This document shows positions 15,689 to 24,571 of a stretch of 64,000 bases of DNA, piece by piece. The position numbers and the translations under genes were made by a program. The stretch comes from an uncultured bacterium (GTDB taxonomy: Bacteria > Cyanobacteriota > Vampirovibrionia > Gastranaerophilales > Gastranaerophilaceae): assembly GCA_902763805.1 (NCBI GenBank), contig CACWTN010000001.1, positions 195,069 to 259,068 of the forward strand, written 5' to 3'. Under the pieces are notes generated by a model. That model was not told the DNA's origin and searched no databases. It worked only from the letters and a program-made list of their open reading frames with translations. How positions within the stretch are numbered: position 1 is the stretch's first letter; each line of letters starts with the position of its first letter.

Positions 15689-15842
15689 CGGATTTTGGCA
15701 AGTGCGACGGCGAACGCAAGTGAGCCTAGACACGTCCCTGTGAACAACCTGACGAAGTACTGTTTTTCGTAAGAAAAACAAAAACGTAGTTAAAGGTTGT
15801 GAACCGCCAATAATCTAAGACAGCGGATTTTGGCAAGTGCGA
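15687..15842 (+). repeat. Pair of 21-bp direct repeats downstream of pheS
   Basis: The 21-bp block starting AGCGGATTTTGGCAAGTGC occurs at 15687-15707, overlapping the pheS stop codon, and again at 15822-15842. A further AACAACCTG also occurs twice (near 15743 and 15845), and an imperfect inverted pair GTGAACAACCT / AGGTTGTGAAC lies between. This looks like a partial tandem duplication of the pheS 3' flank; no gene is visible in it. Confidence 0.7.
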
Positions 15843-15880
15843 TTAACAACCTGCAAACAAAAGAAGCGTTTGTTACCCCC

Positions 15881-17746
15881 CTAGGCTTCGCTTTCAGCAG
15901 GCAGCTGGTGTTTTGGAATATATTCTTCCGGTTCTTCTTCTTTGGGGTTAATAGGCAGACGGAAACCAAAGGTTGAACCTTCGCCTTCTTTAGAGTTTAC
16001 AAAAACCTGTCCCTGATGGTGTTTTTCGATTGTAACCTTAACAAGATGCAGTCCAAGACCTGTACCCTTAACGCTATGTGTAGCATTTTCAACACGGTAA
16101 AATCTGTCAAATACTCGTTTTTGGTCTTTTTCAGAAATACCCGGTCCCTGATCTTCCACGCTTACTTCAACATATTCGCCGTCACGGGAACGCTCTGCTC
16201 TGACTTTAATACGTTTTCCGTCCGGTGAATACTTAATCGCATTTGATAAAATATTCATGAACGCACGTGATATACTGTCGACATTCATCGGTATTTCAGG
16301 TAAATCAGGCTCTTTCATTATTGAAATAGTCAAATCGTGCTCTTTTGCAAGTACATGAACCTGATTAACAGCATCTTCAATAATTTCAACAATATCCTGT
16401 TTTGTTTTTTCAAGATGCAGGTTTTGAGCTTCGTAACGGGAGAAATCCAAAATATCATTAACCATTCTGTTAAGTCTTATGATTTCCTGATTCATTACTC
16501 CGATAAATTCTCTCTGAGTATTAAAGTCAAAATCATTGCCGAAATTGTAAAGAGTATCAATATAGCTTCTCAAAACCGTAACAGGAGTTCTGAGTTCGTG
16601 AGAAACATTTGAAATGAAGTTCGAACGGAGCTGATCCATTTCGTGCTCTTTGGTTACGTCAATTATGATAATGATATAACCGACATAAGAGTTTGATTTT
16701 GTAAACATCGGTGATATCAGACATTTCAGTATTCTCTGGTCAATTTCTATATTAAAGTTAATCGGACTTCCGTCTTCGTCAAGCGGAGTGTCTTTAAACT
16801 TCGCAATTTTATCCGCAAAACAGAATTCTCCCGTTGAATCGCAGAAATCCTGAATCTGAGAGTTCAGGATATCATCTTCCTCAACTTCAAGAAGACGTTT
16901 AGCATAGTTATTAACCATGATAACTTTATCGTGGTTATCGCAAACAACAACACCGTTAACAATACTCATCAAAACAGATTCAAGCTTGTTACGCTCAAAA
17001 GTAAGACTTTCAATGGTTTGTTCATTATATCTGCTCAGTCGTTCAGACATATCGTTAAATGCGGCATACAGTTCTTTGATTTCTTTATCCGTATCTTTAT
17101 CATCAAGAGTATACCCAAACTCTCCGGAAGAAATCTTTTTAACACCCTGATGAAGTTTGCGGAGTTCTCTTGTAATAATAGATGAGTTCATGTATATAAT
17201 TCCTGCGATAACAAGCCATGCCAGAATAAACACAAACGCAATAGAAGACCTTGTTGTTTTTGTAACATTATCGACCGCATCACCGCTCAGAGCAAGCTCA
17301 ACAGAACCAACATTTACATCCTGACTGCCATTCCTGACTTTCATCGGTGAACTTGTTGACGGAATTCTGGTCTTTTCAGCCCGTTCAGGGTATTCGTCTT
17401 TTGTTGAATATATAATTTTGGAGTTAATGTCTTTGAATGTGATAAATGCAATATCATTGTTACTTTTTAAAACAGATAAAGAGTTTGTTCTTAAAGCATC
17501 GTATTTTGCAAGCTCCGGGAGTTCCTTTGTAACTTCAACTCCCTCAATAGCAAGAGTTTTGGTAATTATTTGTGCAAAGTTTCTGTATGCATTCAGCATA
17601 TTTTTATTAATACTGAAATCTGCAAACCAAGCCGCAAACAAAATGAATATTGTACTCACAAACAAACCCGTAATAATAAGTCTGGTTTGAGCTGCCATTT
17701 TGTTTTTGGTCTTTTTCGGTTTTACCTTAAACTCTTCTCCTGCCAT
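15881..17746 (-). CDS. Membrane sensor histidine kinase, HAMP-PAS-HisKA-HATPase (NblS/VicK-like)
   Basis: A 621-residue kinase: TM1 22-42, periplasmic region 43-167, TM2 168-188, HAMP 188-245, PAS about 255-365 (SIVNGVVVCDNHDKVIMVNN), HisKA with H383 in NVSHELRTPVTVLRSY, and a complete ATPase domain (N box NILSNAIKYSPDG, G1 EDQGPGISE, G2 GTGLGLHLVK). The order is that of WalK/VicK and of the cyanobacterial stress kinase NblS. No partner regulator is adjacent; the orphan OmpR-type regulator at 52524 is one candidate. The ATG lies exactly 6 nt after a perfect extended -10. Confidence 0.93.
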   Translation of the reverse strand: MAGEEFKVKPKKTKNKMAAQTRLIITGLFVSTIFILFAAWFADFSINKNMLNAYRNFAQIITKTLAIEGVEVTKELPELAKYDALRTNSLSVLKSNNDIAFITFKDINSKIIYSTKDEYPERAEKTRIPSTSSPMKVRNGSQDVNVGSVELALSGDAVDNVTKTTRSSIAFVFILAWLVIAGIIYMNSSIITRELRKLHQGVKKISSGEFGYTLDDKDTDKEIKELYAAFNDMSERLSRYNEQTIESLTFERNKLESVLMSIVNGVVVCDNHDKVIMVNNYAKRLLEVEEDDILNSQIQDFCDSTGEFCFADKIAKFKDTPLDEDGSPINFNIEIDQRILKCLISPMFTKSNSYVGYIIIIIDVTKEHEMDQLRSNFISNVSHELRTPVTVLRSYIDTLYNFGNDFDFNTQREFIGVMNQEIIRLNRMVNDILDFSRYEAQNLHLEKTKQDIVEIIEDAVNQVHVLAKEHDLTISIMKEPDLPEIPMNVDSISRAFMNILSNAIKYSPDGKRIKVRAERSRDGEYVEVSVEDQGPGISEKDQKRVFDRFYRVENATHSVKGTGLGLHLVKVTIEKHHQGQVFVNSKEGEGSTFGFRLPINPKEEEPEEYIPKHQLPAESEA

Positions 17747-17752
17747 AGCAAG

Positions 17753-17761
17753 ATTATATCA
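17753..17761 (-). promoter_or_regulatory. Extended -10 promoter, leaderless start
   Basis: TGATATAAT ends 6 nt before the kinase ATG at 17746 (CTTGCT between); no ribosome site is possible in this space. Confidence 0.65.
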
Positions 17762-17793
17762 CGTTCAGGGATAAATATACAAGTGGTTTGTAT

Positions 17794-20118
17794 TTAGTTT
17801 GGCATAAATATTGTCATAGTTAAAATATTGCATTCGTCTTCATATTCGTAGCTGATTTCGTCAACCGTATTTTTAACCATGAATATACCAAGCCCGCCCG
17901 CATCACGATTCTCCGGCGGAAGCGTCACATCAGGATCGGGTCTTTCAAGCGGATTATATGGAATACCCTTATCTCTGAAAATACAGGTTATGGCGCTGTT
18001 TTCTCTTGCCAGTACAACCTCTACTCTGCCTTCCTGTTCGGGATAAGCATAAGAAAATATATTTGTATAAATTTCCTCTGAAACAAGCTCAAGTTTACCC
18101 TTAATATCATCATGCAGTTTCCACATATTGCATACGTTGTTCAGCCATTCAAGATAATGCTTATAGTTTTCTTTGCTTGCAATACCGCTGTATATTCTGC
18201 AATTGTCGTCTTGAATTTCTTCCGCTTCGTTTTCCTCGCTTCCCTCATACCTGAAAATAAGCATCGTCATATCATCACTCTGGGCAACACCCTGGGCAAA
18301 TTCTTTTACATTCGATTTAACCGCCGTTGCAATTTCTCTTATGTTTTCATCAGATACTTTGTTAATTGTCTGCAAAAGCCTTTCTTCTCCGTATTGCTCA
18401 TCGGAAGAATTAACCGCCTCTGTTATACCGTCTGTATAAACAAAAATTGTATCACCCTTTCCCAGAATTCCTTCCGAGACAGCAAACTCTGCATTCGCAA
18501 ACGCTCCGAGAACTATATTTGACTCAAGTTCAAGATACTTAAACCCACCGTCATTATGCTTCACAAGAGGCGGATTATGACCGCAGTTAATAAAGATTAC
18601 TTTGCCTGTCTTTATATTGACAATCCCCACAAGCATAGTAATAAAGAAACCCTGTTTATTATTTTCACAAATTTTTTGGTTAATTGTTTCTATCATCTCA
18701 GCAGGCGACATTGAAGATTGCGCAATATAATTAATAAGCGTTTTTGTCGTCATCATAAACAGAGCTGCCGGAATTCCTTTTCCTGAAACATCTGCAATTA
18801 AGAACATAAAGTTGTTTTCATCAATAAAATAAAAATCATAGAAATCCCCGCCGACTTCTTTTGCCGGCTCCATGCCTGCAAATATATCAAACTCCCTCTT
18901 GTCAGGAAAAGGCGGAAATACATTCGGAAGACTTGATGCCTGAATTTCTTTAGCCAGAGATAACTCTGATTCAATACTCTGTCGTTCTTTGGTAATATTT
19001 TTAATATCTTTAGCCATATTATTAAACGTTTGTGCAAGCTTTGCAAACTCATACGGCTTTTCTATCTTAATTTCGGTATTTAAATCTCCTTCACCGATTT
19101 TGTGAGCCAAATCAGTAAGCTTTTTAATCGGATTATCTATATATTTTTTAAGTCCGTAATACAACAACCAGGAAACAATTATACCTAACAGTATAAATAT
19201 TGTAAGCAGAATTACAACGTGTTTTACAAGGTAGGCAAACAACTCAAATTTAGGAATACATATTATTAAAACCATTCCGTTATCAAGATTTTTAACGTAC
19301 GGAATAAATTTTTGATTCTGATAATTAAAATATGTTATGGCTTTTAAGTTTTCGTTGTACCAGGGAATTGTATCCAACGGTTTGCCAAGCAGCTCAGATT
19401 TTTCCATATAAGGATCTGTCAGTGCAATAATTGCGTTATGATGCTTGTCGCCCAAAAGAGCAAAACTGTTCGGAGTCGGTTTCATTTCCGAAACAGATTT
19501 AATAATAGAACTTATTTCCCAGTCAACGGTTGAAATTCCTATTGTCCTGCCGTTATCGTATATTCCTGCACCTGCCGTTACCATAAGGGTGTTACTTCCT
19601 TCTTTTTCATAGTAAGGCAGCGACCATTCAACATTGTTTTCTTTGGTCACGTTCGGAAAAATCTCTCTGTACCAGCTTTTGTTGTGATAATCATATTCTT
19701 CCGATTCAAACTGTTCATCAGGAATAATCTCATTGTTCTTGTTTCTGTATACATAAATACAATATCTGCGTTTTGCAGGGTCAATAACATTAGGCTCAAA
19801 CCAAATCCCGCCGCCAAGAGAGTTCGGATAATTATTAAATATATTTATCGTAGTAAACAAAGCCATATTTCTGTTTTTGTCAATATGGTTAAACATTTCG
19901 CCCTGAAGCGCAAGATCTTTGGCATTGTTTTCTATACTGATAATATCTTTATTAACCTTTTCGGCAAAATTAGATATATGAAAAGAAAAACCCTTTAAAA
20001 TCAATGTTTTGCCGTTTTCAAGGTAAAGATAAGCAAAAAAACTAAGCAAAAAGCTCAGCGTAACAAGCATTAATGCCGATATAAGTATAATTTTTGATTT
20101 AATCGTATTAAAAGACAT
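17794..20118 (-). CDS. Cache-HAMP-SpoIIE/PP2C phosphatase fused to RsbW-like serine kinase domain
   Basis: A 774-residue regulator. TM1 about 11-33, extracytoplasmic dCache-like sensor 40-300, TM2 about 303-327, HAMP 325-385, PP2C-type phosphatase about 400-620 (GGDFYDFYF, IADVSGKGIPAALFM, YTDGITEA, QSDDMTMLIFR), and C-terminal HATPase_c about 650-774 (LVSEEIYTNIFSYAYPE, RDKGIPYNPLERPDPD, GGLGIFMVKN). Phosphatase and anti-sigma-type kinase in one chain could both phosphorylate and dephosphorylate the STAS protein encoded just upstream; the two genes share the bases TAATG, which suggests coupled translation. Signal and output target are unknown. Confidence 0.92.
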   Translation of the reverse strand: MSFNTIKSKIILISALMLVTLSFLLSFFAYLYLENGKTLILKGFSFHISNFAEKVNKDIISIENNAKDLALQGEMFNHIDKNRNMALFTTINIFNNYPNSLGGGIWFEPNVIDPAKRRYCIYVYRNKNNEIIPDEQFESEEYDYHNKSWYREIFPNVTKENNVEWSLPYYEKEGSNTLMVTAGAGIYDNGRTIGISTVDWEISSIIKSVSEMKPTPNSFALLGDKHHNAIIALTDPYMEKSELLGKPLDTIPWYNENLKAITYFNYQNQKFIPYVKNLDNGMVLIICIPKFELFAYLVKHVVILLTIFILLGIIVSWLLYYGLKKYIDNPIKKLTDLAHKIGEGDLNTEIKIEKPYEFAKLAQTFNNMAKDIKNITKERQSIESELSLAKEIQASSLPNVFPPFPDKREFDIFAGMEPAKEVGGDFYDFYFIDENNFMFLIADVSGKGIPAALFMMTTKTLINYIAQSSMSPAEMIETINQKICENNKQGFFITMLVGIVNIKTGKVIFINCGHNPPLVKHNDGGFKYLELESNIVLGAFANAEFAVSEGILGKGDTIFVYTDGITEAVNSSDEQYGEERLLQTINKVSDENIREIATAVKSNVKEFAQGVAQSDDMTMLIFRYEGSEENEAEEIQDDNCRIYSGIASKENYKHYLEWLNNVCNMWKLHDDIKGKLELVSEEIYTNIFSYAYPEQEGRVEVVLARENSAITCIFRDKGIPYNPLERPDPDVTLPPENRDAGGLGIFMVKNTVDEISYEYEDECNILTMTIFMPN

Positions 20119-20417
20119 TATGAAATACTCAAAAATTTATTAAACCCTGTCATCTTAAGAACATTCAGAACAGGCTCCTGAACGTTAATAATTTTTATAG
20201 AACCTTGTTTGCTCATTTGCTGATAGAGTTCAAGAAGAACTCTCAAACCTATACTTGCTATATAGGTAATATCCGCAAAATCAAGTACCAAATCTTTTAC
20301 ATCATCAAGCTCATCTTTAACCTTCATGCCATATTCTGCAGAAGAATCGATATCAAGCTTGCCGGCTGCTTTTACATACAAACTTCCTTCATTAACTTTC
20401 TTTAAAACTATTTCCAT
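20118..20417 (-). CDS. STAS-domain anti-sigma factor antagonist
   Basis: A 99-residue SpoIIAA/RsbV-like protein with LDFADITYIASIGLRVLLEL, in which the serine of ASIGLR is the expected phosphorylation site. In partner-switching systems the unphosphorylated form binds an anti-sigma kinase and frees its target. It is followed directly by the phosphatase/kinase fusion, making a compact module. GGAGCGG upstream is the ribosome site. Confidence 0.92.
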   Translation of the reverse strand: MEIVLKKVNEGSLYVKAAGKLDIDSSAEYGMKVKDELDDVKDLVLDFADITYIASIGLRVLLELYQQMSKQGSIKIINVQEPVLNVLKMTGFNKFLSIS

Positions 20418-20480
20418 ATTTCCGCTCCTAAACTCTGTCTTATTTATAATAGGTTTATTATAACATATTTTTCCAGAACA

Positions 20481-20513
20481 AAAAAGAGTTCACTTTTCAG
20501 TAAACTCTTTTCT
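20481..20513 (-). terminator. Terminator downstream of tRNA-Pro
   Basis: AAAAGAGTTTACT / AGTGAACTCTTTT stem with one mismatch and a T run on the minus strand, starting 4 nt after the encoded CCA end of the tRNA. Confidence 0.75.
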
Positions 20514-20516
20514 AAA

Positions 20517-20593
20517 TGGTCGGGATGACACGATTCGAACGTGCGACCCCTTCGTCCCAAGCGAAGTGCGCTACCAAGCTGCGCTACATCCCG
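20517..20593 (-). tRNA. tRNA-Pro (anticodon TGG)
   Basis: The minus strand folds as a 77-nt cloverleaf: acceptor stem CGGGATG/CATCCCG, D arm GCGCAGCTTGGTAGCGC, anticodon stem CTTCG/CGAAG with loop CTTGGGA (TGG at 20557-20559), T arm with GTTCGAATC, and an encoded CCA end. Confidence 0.97.
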
Positions 20594-20677
20594 ATTTTGT
20601 TACATTGCTAAGGCGAAGTGCATATAAATATTATATTAAACAAAGTTAAAAATCAAGTTTTTAGCAATCTTTTATTG

Positions 20678-20683
20678 TATAAT
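20678..20683 (+). promoter_or_regulatory. -10 element of ilvB, near-leaderless
   Basis: A perfect TATAAT ends 9 nt before the ATG at 20693, with no ribosome site, so the leader would be at most about 3 nt. Confidence 0.5.
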
Positions 20684-20692
20684 AACCATGCT

Positions 20693-22318
20693 ATGGAAAC
20701 TCAGATACAAAACAATACAAAAACAGAAACTCAAACTGTTGCAGGCGAGCTTGTTAACACACTGGTTAAACTTGGTGTAGACAGCGTTTTCGGATATCCG
20801 GGAGCGGCTGTGTTGAGCATTTATAATGAGCTTTCCTACACAAATAAAATTACACACTATCTTGTAAGGCATGAACAGGCTGCCATTCATGCCGCAGAAG
20901 GTTATGCCCGTTCAAGCGGAAAAGTCGGAGTTGTCCTCGTAACCTCAGGCCCGGGATTCACAAACACAATTACGGGTATTGTTAATGCATTTACTGATTC
21001 AACACCGTTGGTTGTACTTGCAGGTGATGTACCGACAACAAACAAAGCGGGAAAAGTTTTCCAAAATGTAGATATCATCTCCATGACAAAATCCTGCGCA
21101 AAAAAAGTTTTTTCGGTTACACAAAAAGATGACATTGAACAAATTGTTGAAGAAGCTTTTGCCGTTGCAAACACAGGTGTTAAAGGCCCTGTTGTTATTG
21201 CACTTCCCAGAAATATCCTTGAATCGGATTACAAAAGTAAAAACACAAATATTATTGAATATGATTTAAAATCAAACAACTACTCAGGAGCAATAGATAA
21301 ATTAAACAAACTGTTATCATCAGCAAAAAAACCGCTCGTTCTTGTTGGCGGAGGTGCTGTAAATGCTTCGGAAGAAGTAAAAAGTTTTATCGGAAAATAT
21401 AACATTCCGCTCGTTTCAACCCTTATGGGCATCGGTACATTTCCATCCGAAAATGATTTATATATGGGAATGATAGGAATAAACGGCTCTCAGAGTGCAA
21501 ATACGGTTCTGAACAACTGCGACCTTTTGATATCTTTCGGTGCAGCGTTTTCTGACCGTTCTACGTGCAAGAGAGCAAACTTCGGCTCTAATACAAAAAT
21601 TGTCAGCGTTAACTTAAATCTGATTTCCGAAGACTTTGAACTCCAGATTAAAGCTGATGTAAGAGAGTTTATTCAACAGTATTTAAGTAAATCTTTCGAT
21701 TATAAGGTAAATAACGAATGGCTCAACCAAACAAGAGCTATTAAAGAAGAATTCATTACGGATGACAAAAGCGTTGACTGTCTGCATTCGTCATACGTAC
21801 TTGCGGCAATTTGCGAATACACACGTAACCTTGAGCCGATTGTTGTAACAGATGTCGGACAGCATCAGTTGCTTACAGCTCAATTCTATAATTTTAATAA
21901 ACCCAGAAAATTTATCACCTCAGGCGGTTTGGGAACAATGGGGTTCGGACTTCCTGCCGCAATAGGTGCGCATATTGCTAACCCTGATAATCTGGTGCTG
22001 AATATAACGGGTGACGGCTCTTTCCAGATGAACCTGCAGGAACTTGCAACCTGCAGAGAACATCATATACCCGTTAAAATTATTATTATGAATAACGGAT
22101 ATTTGGGCATGGTTCGTCAGATGCAGGAAAAAATTTATAATAACCGTTATCAGGTTGAGATGACAAATCCTGATTTTGTAAAAATAGCAGAAGCTTACGA
22201 CTTATTTTCAATACGTGTTACCAAAAAAGACGAACTTATCCCTGCTATTAAACAGGCAATTGCACATAACGGAACTGCCATAGTAGATATCAGGATTGAT
22301 TCTTTTGAAGAAATCTAG
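20693..22318 (+). CDS. ilvB: Acetolactate synthase large (catalytic) subunit
   Basis: The thiamine-diphosphate enzyme joins two pyruvates (or pyruvate and 2-oxobutyrate) in branched-chain amino acid synthesis. The catalytic glutamate lies in RHEQAAIHAAEGYAR, the FAD/ThDP regions include SGPGFTNTITGI, and the ThDP-Mg motif reads GDGSFQMNLQELATC to MNN. The ATG at 20693 (METQIQNN) gives 541 residues; the longer frame has no signal upstream. The small regulatory subunit ilvN is not adjacent. Divergent from tRNA-Pro. A catabolic acetolactate synthase is the main alternative. Confidence 0.92.
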   Translation: METQIQNNTKTETQTVAGELVNTLVKLGVDSVFGYPGAAVLSIYNELSYTNKITHYLVRHEQAAIHAAEGYARSSGKVGVVLVTSGPGFTNTITGIVNAFTDSTPLVVLAGDVPTTNKAGKVFQNVDIISMTKSCAKKVFSVTQKDDIEQIVEEAFAVANTGVKGPVVIALPRNILESDYKSKNTNIIEYDLKSNNYSGAIDKLNKLLSSAKKPLVLVGGGAVNASEEVKSFIGKYNIPLVSTLMGIGTFPSENDLYMGMIGINGSQSANTVLNNCDLLISFGAAFSDRSTCKRANFGSNTKIVSVNLNLISEDFELQIKADVREFIQQYLSKSFDYKVNNEWLNQTRAIKEEFITDDKSVDCLHSSYVLAAICEYTRNLEPIVVTDVGQHQLLTAQFYNFNKPRKFITSGGLGTMGFGLPAAIGAHIANPDNLVLNITGDGSFQMNLQELATCREHHIPVKIIIMNNGYLGMVRQMQEKIYNNRYQVEMTNPDFVKIAEAYDLFSIRVTKKDELIPAIKQAIAHNGTAIVDIRIDSFEEI

Positions 22319-22374
22319 CGATATGATAAAGTAGCTGATAAAAAACAAAATAAAAAATAAAAATTCAAAAAATA

Positions 22375-22399
22375 AAAACCGCCTTAAAAAAGCGGTTTT
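22375..22399 (+). terminator. Terminator downstream of ilvB
   Basis: AAAACCGC-CTTAAAAAA-GCGGTTTT hairpin, 57 nt after the ilvB stop. Confidence 0.75.
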
Positions 22400-22427
22400 A
22401 AATTTTCCCGATTTACCTTATTAATCC

Positions 22428-22477
22428 GGCGGATTTTCATTCCGCCATTTTTACCAAACAGGCATTATAATGCCCAT
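22428..22477. other. Two small hairpins before the RHH gene stop
   Basis: GGCGGATTTTCATTCCGCC (22428-22446) followed by TTTTTA, and GGCATTATAATGCC near 22461-22474. The first is a terminator-like stem facing ilvB; the second has no T run. Confidence 0.45.
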
Positions 22478-22524
22478 CTTATCTTTTCCCGACTTCTCGG
22501 TGAAACTTTATTGAGATTAGTTAA

Positions 22525-22713
22525 CTAATCCAACAAAGCTTCCAAAATAGCTGCGTTTTTGGTAGCCATTGTAGTAGCTTTTACTCTGCTTTTGTACATG
22601 TAACTTCTTAATGCTTCTCTGATAAGTTCAGAACGTGTACGATTTTCGCCTTCTGCTACCTGATCAATTCTGTCCAAAAATTCTTCAGGCATTGAAATTA
22701 ATACTCTTGCCAT
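22525..22713 (-). CDS. Ribbon-helix-helix (CopG/Arc family) regulator
   Basis: A 62-residue protein: MARVLISMPEEFLDRIDQVA forms the DNA-contacting strand and first helix, and RTRSELIREALRSYM the second. This is the CopG/ParD/NikR-type fold. No toxin gene is adjacent, so a toxin-antitoxin role is not supported. It has a good AAGGAG ribosome site and is divergent from fliA, 218 nt apart. Confidence 0.85.
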   Translation of the reverse strand: MARVLISMPEEFLDRIDQVAEGENRTRSELIREALRSYMYKSRVKATTMATKNAAILEALLD

Positions 22714-22931
22714 ATATTTCTCCTTTTTAATGTGATTATTTTATATCCTGTATATATATAAAGTCATTAAAAAAATAAAAATTGCGTTTTTTAACAATTT
22801 TATTAAGTTTTGTAACAAAGCTCCCGTTCTTGAATTTTTTTTCTTGAATATGAAAAAACAAATTTCATCTAAATATACGATAGAGATTTCAGAAAAAAAA
22901 GCTAGAATAAAAAAGGACAAGGAAGAGAGGG

Positions 22932-23750
22932 ATGGATCAGGATACTTCATCTTATAACAAAATAAAACGTGTAACGAATGAAGAACTTGCCGAAATGTGG
23001 CAAAAGTATTTTGATGACCACGATAACAAAGAGTATCGTGATGCTCTCATCCTGCAATACATTTATCTGACCAAATACGTTGTCGGAAGGGTTAAAGTAT
23101 CTCTGCCGCCGACTTTTTCATTTGAAGATATTTCATCTTACGGTGTAGAAGGCTTAATTGATGCCGTTGAAAAATTTTCACCGAAGATGGGTGCAAGATT
23201 TGAAACTTATGCTCTTGTCCGCATAAGAGGTAACATTATTGATAAAATCCGTTCACAGGATTTTCTTCCGAGAAGCGTCAGAAGAAAAATTAAAGACGTT
23301 AAAGAAGCTCAGGAAACACTGAAAGCTAAATTCGGACGCACAGCAACCAACAGCGAAATCGCAAACTATCTGGGTATTGAAAGAGAAAAAGTTGAACAAC
23401 TTTTGTCTGATGACACGACCGTAACATCAATATATGAAAAGAAAGGTTCATCTGACGGTGATATCGAGATTATTGATACCATTCAGGATTCACACGCACT
23501 TACTCCGCACGATGAACTTGAAGAAAAGGATGTAAAAAAAGAGTTGGAGGCGGCTTTGAAAAGATTACCCGAAAGAGAAAGAACAATAATGGTTCTTTAC
23601 TACCACGAAAACATGACTTTAAAAGAAATCGGTGAAACTATAAATGTTTCCGAGTCCAGAATCTCTCAACTCCATGCACAGGCTATTATGAAGCTTAAAA
23701 ATCTGCTGAGCGAAAACCGCTCCGAAAGACTGAAAAGAAGCATCATTTAA
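22932..23750 (+). CDS. fliA: RNA polymerase sigma factor FliA/WhiG (sigma-28) family
   Basis: A 272-residue sigma factor with regions 2, 3 and 4. Region 2 includes YVVGRVKVSLPP, FEDISSYGVEGLIDAVEKF and ARFETYALVRIRGNIIDKIR, and DFLPRSVRRK at the 2.4/3.0 border is characteristic of FliA/WhiG. Region 4 is LPERERTIMVLYYHENMTLK followed by EIGETINVSESRISQLHAQA. It should transcribe late flagellar and chemotaxis genes; a matching promoter is seen at 7659-7685. GGAAGAGAGGG precedes the ATG. No FlgM anti-sigma gene is adjacent. Confidence 0.92.
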   Translation: MDQDTSSYNKIKRVTNEELAEMWQKYFDDHDNKEYRDALILQYIYLTKYVVGRVKVSLPPTFSFEDISSYGVEGLIDAVEKFSPKMGARFETYALVRIRGNIIDKIRSQDFLPRSVRRKIKDVKEAQETLKAKFGRTATNSEIANYLGIEREKVEQLLSDDTTVTSIYEKKGSSDGDIEIIDTIQDSHALTPHDELEEKDVKKELEAALKRLPERERTIMVLYYHENMTLKEIGETINVSESRISQLHAQAIMKLKNLLSENRSERLKRSII

Positions 23751-23753
23751 GGT

Positions 23754-24101
23754 TTATTTCTTAAAACCTTCAACGTTGTTTTCGTACCACTGTGCCAGTT
23801 TTCTGAATAATTTAAGAGTATTTTCTTCCCTGTCCAGAAAATATCCCGGTTTTTTGGGATTGCCGTCTTTGCCGATAATTCCTATTCTTGCAATTTTCAT
23901 CTTACCATGATGCAGACTTGATGTATCAAACCACCATCTGTGGTCGTCTGTTGTGTTCTCAATATCTTTTATAATTGTTTCAAACGAGTCTTTTTCTGGG
24001 CCGTTTAGTTTTTTTGACAACTCCTTAAACGCATAATCTTTAACAAACGAACCCTTATTACTTGGGGTATAACTGTATTTTTGAACAGAACTGACCTTCA
24101 T
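23754..24101 (-). CDS. Hypothetical protein, 115 residues
   Basis: The start MKVSSVQKYSYTPSNKG at 24101 is favoured by AAAGGG upstream; a nine-codon extension exists. The body is basic with KDSFETIIKDIENTTDDHRW and a C-terminal helix LFRKLAQWYENNVEG. The N-terminus of about 20 residues (Ser/Tyr/Asn-rich, ending GSFVKDYAF) looks like a flexible leader. No known domain recognised. Convergent with fliA, 3 nt apart. Confidence 0.65.
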   Translation of the reverse strand: MKVSSVQKYSYTPSNKGSFVKDYAFKELSKKLNGPEKDSFETIIKDIENTTDDHRWWFDTSSLHHGKMKIARIGIIGKDGNPKKPGYFLDREENTLKLFRKLAQWYENNVEGFKK

Positions 24102-24177
24102 AACTATCCCTTTCTCCACTTTTTCCATTATACTACATTTTTTAAAAAATCAACTGCTTTTTGCTTATTTTTCTTTG

Positions 24178-24186
24178 TGATATTAT
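24178..24186 (+). promoter_or_regulatory. Extended -10 promoter of panD
   Basis: TGATATTAT lies 19 nt before the ATG, leaving room for the ribosome site GAAGGA. Confidence 0.45.
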
Positions 24187-24205
24187 AAGTATTGAAGGAC
24201 AGATT

Positions 24206-24556
24206 ATGTTAAGAGAATTTTTACACTCCAAAATACACAGAGCTACAGTTACCGATGCAAACTTAAATTATGTCGGTTCAATTACTGTGGATGAAGAATT
24301 TTTAGAAAAAGCCAATATATTAGAATGGGAAAAAGTTGAAATACTGAACATCAATAACGGCGAAAGATTTCAGACTTATGCACTTAAAGGCAAAAGAGGT
24401 TCAAAGGTATTCTGTCTGAACGGTGCTGCTGCAAGAAAAGCACAAAAAGGCGACAAGATTATTATTGTAACCTATGCCCAGCTGACGGAGGATGAGATTA
24501 AAACCCACAAACCAACAGTTGTTCAGGTCGGCGAAAATAACGAGATTATTTCGTAA
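24206..24556 (+). CDS. panD: Aspartate 1-decarboxylase (pyruvoyl enzyme)
   Basis: Makes beta-alanine from aspartate for pantothenate and CoA. The start [16 protein letters not shown] at 24206 gives 116 residues and places the self-cleavage site Gly24-Ser25 (YVGSIT) exactly where the family has it. Also present: [27 protein letters not shown] and IIIVTYAQ. The frame is open 15 codons upstream but without a ribosome site. A 46-residue ORF follows after 15 nt. Confidence 0.95.
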   Translation: MLREFLHSKIHRATVTDANLNYVGSITVDEEFLEKANILEWEKVEILNINNGERFQTYALKGKRGSKVFCLNGAAARKAQKGDKIIIVTYAQLTEDEIKTHKPTVVQVGENNEIIS

Positions 24557-24571
24557 GGGAGTTTTCGACTT

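Noticed and set aside
15515-15781. 88-codon minus-strand frame over the pheS 3' end
   Set aside because: It is a shadow of pheS and the repeat spacer, with no ribosome site.
20618-20692. 25-codon N-terminal extension of IlvB
   Set aside because: It contains the TATAAT promoter element, and the METQIQNN start fits the family better.
22525-22713. Antitoxin of a toxin-antitoxin pair (RHH protein)
   Set aside because: No toxin-sized gene next to it; the neighbours are ilvB and fliA.
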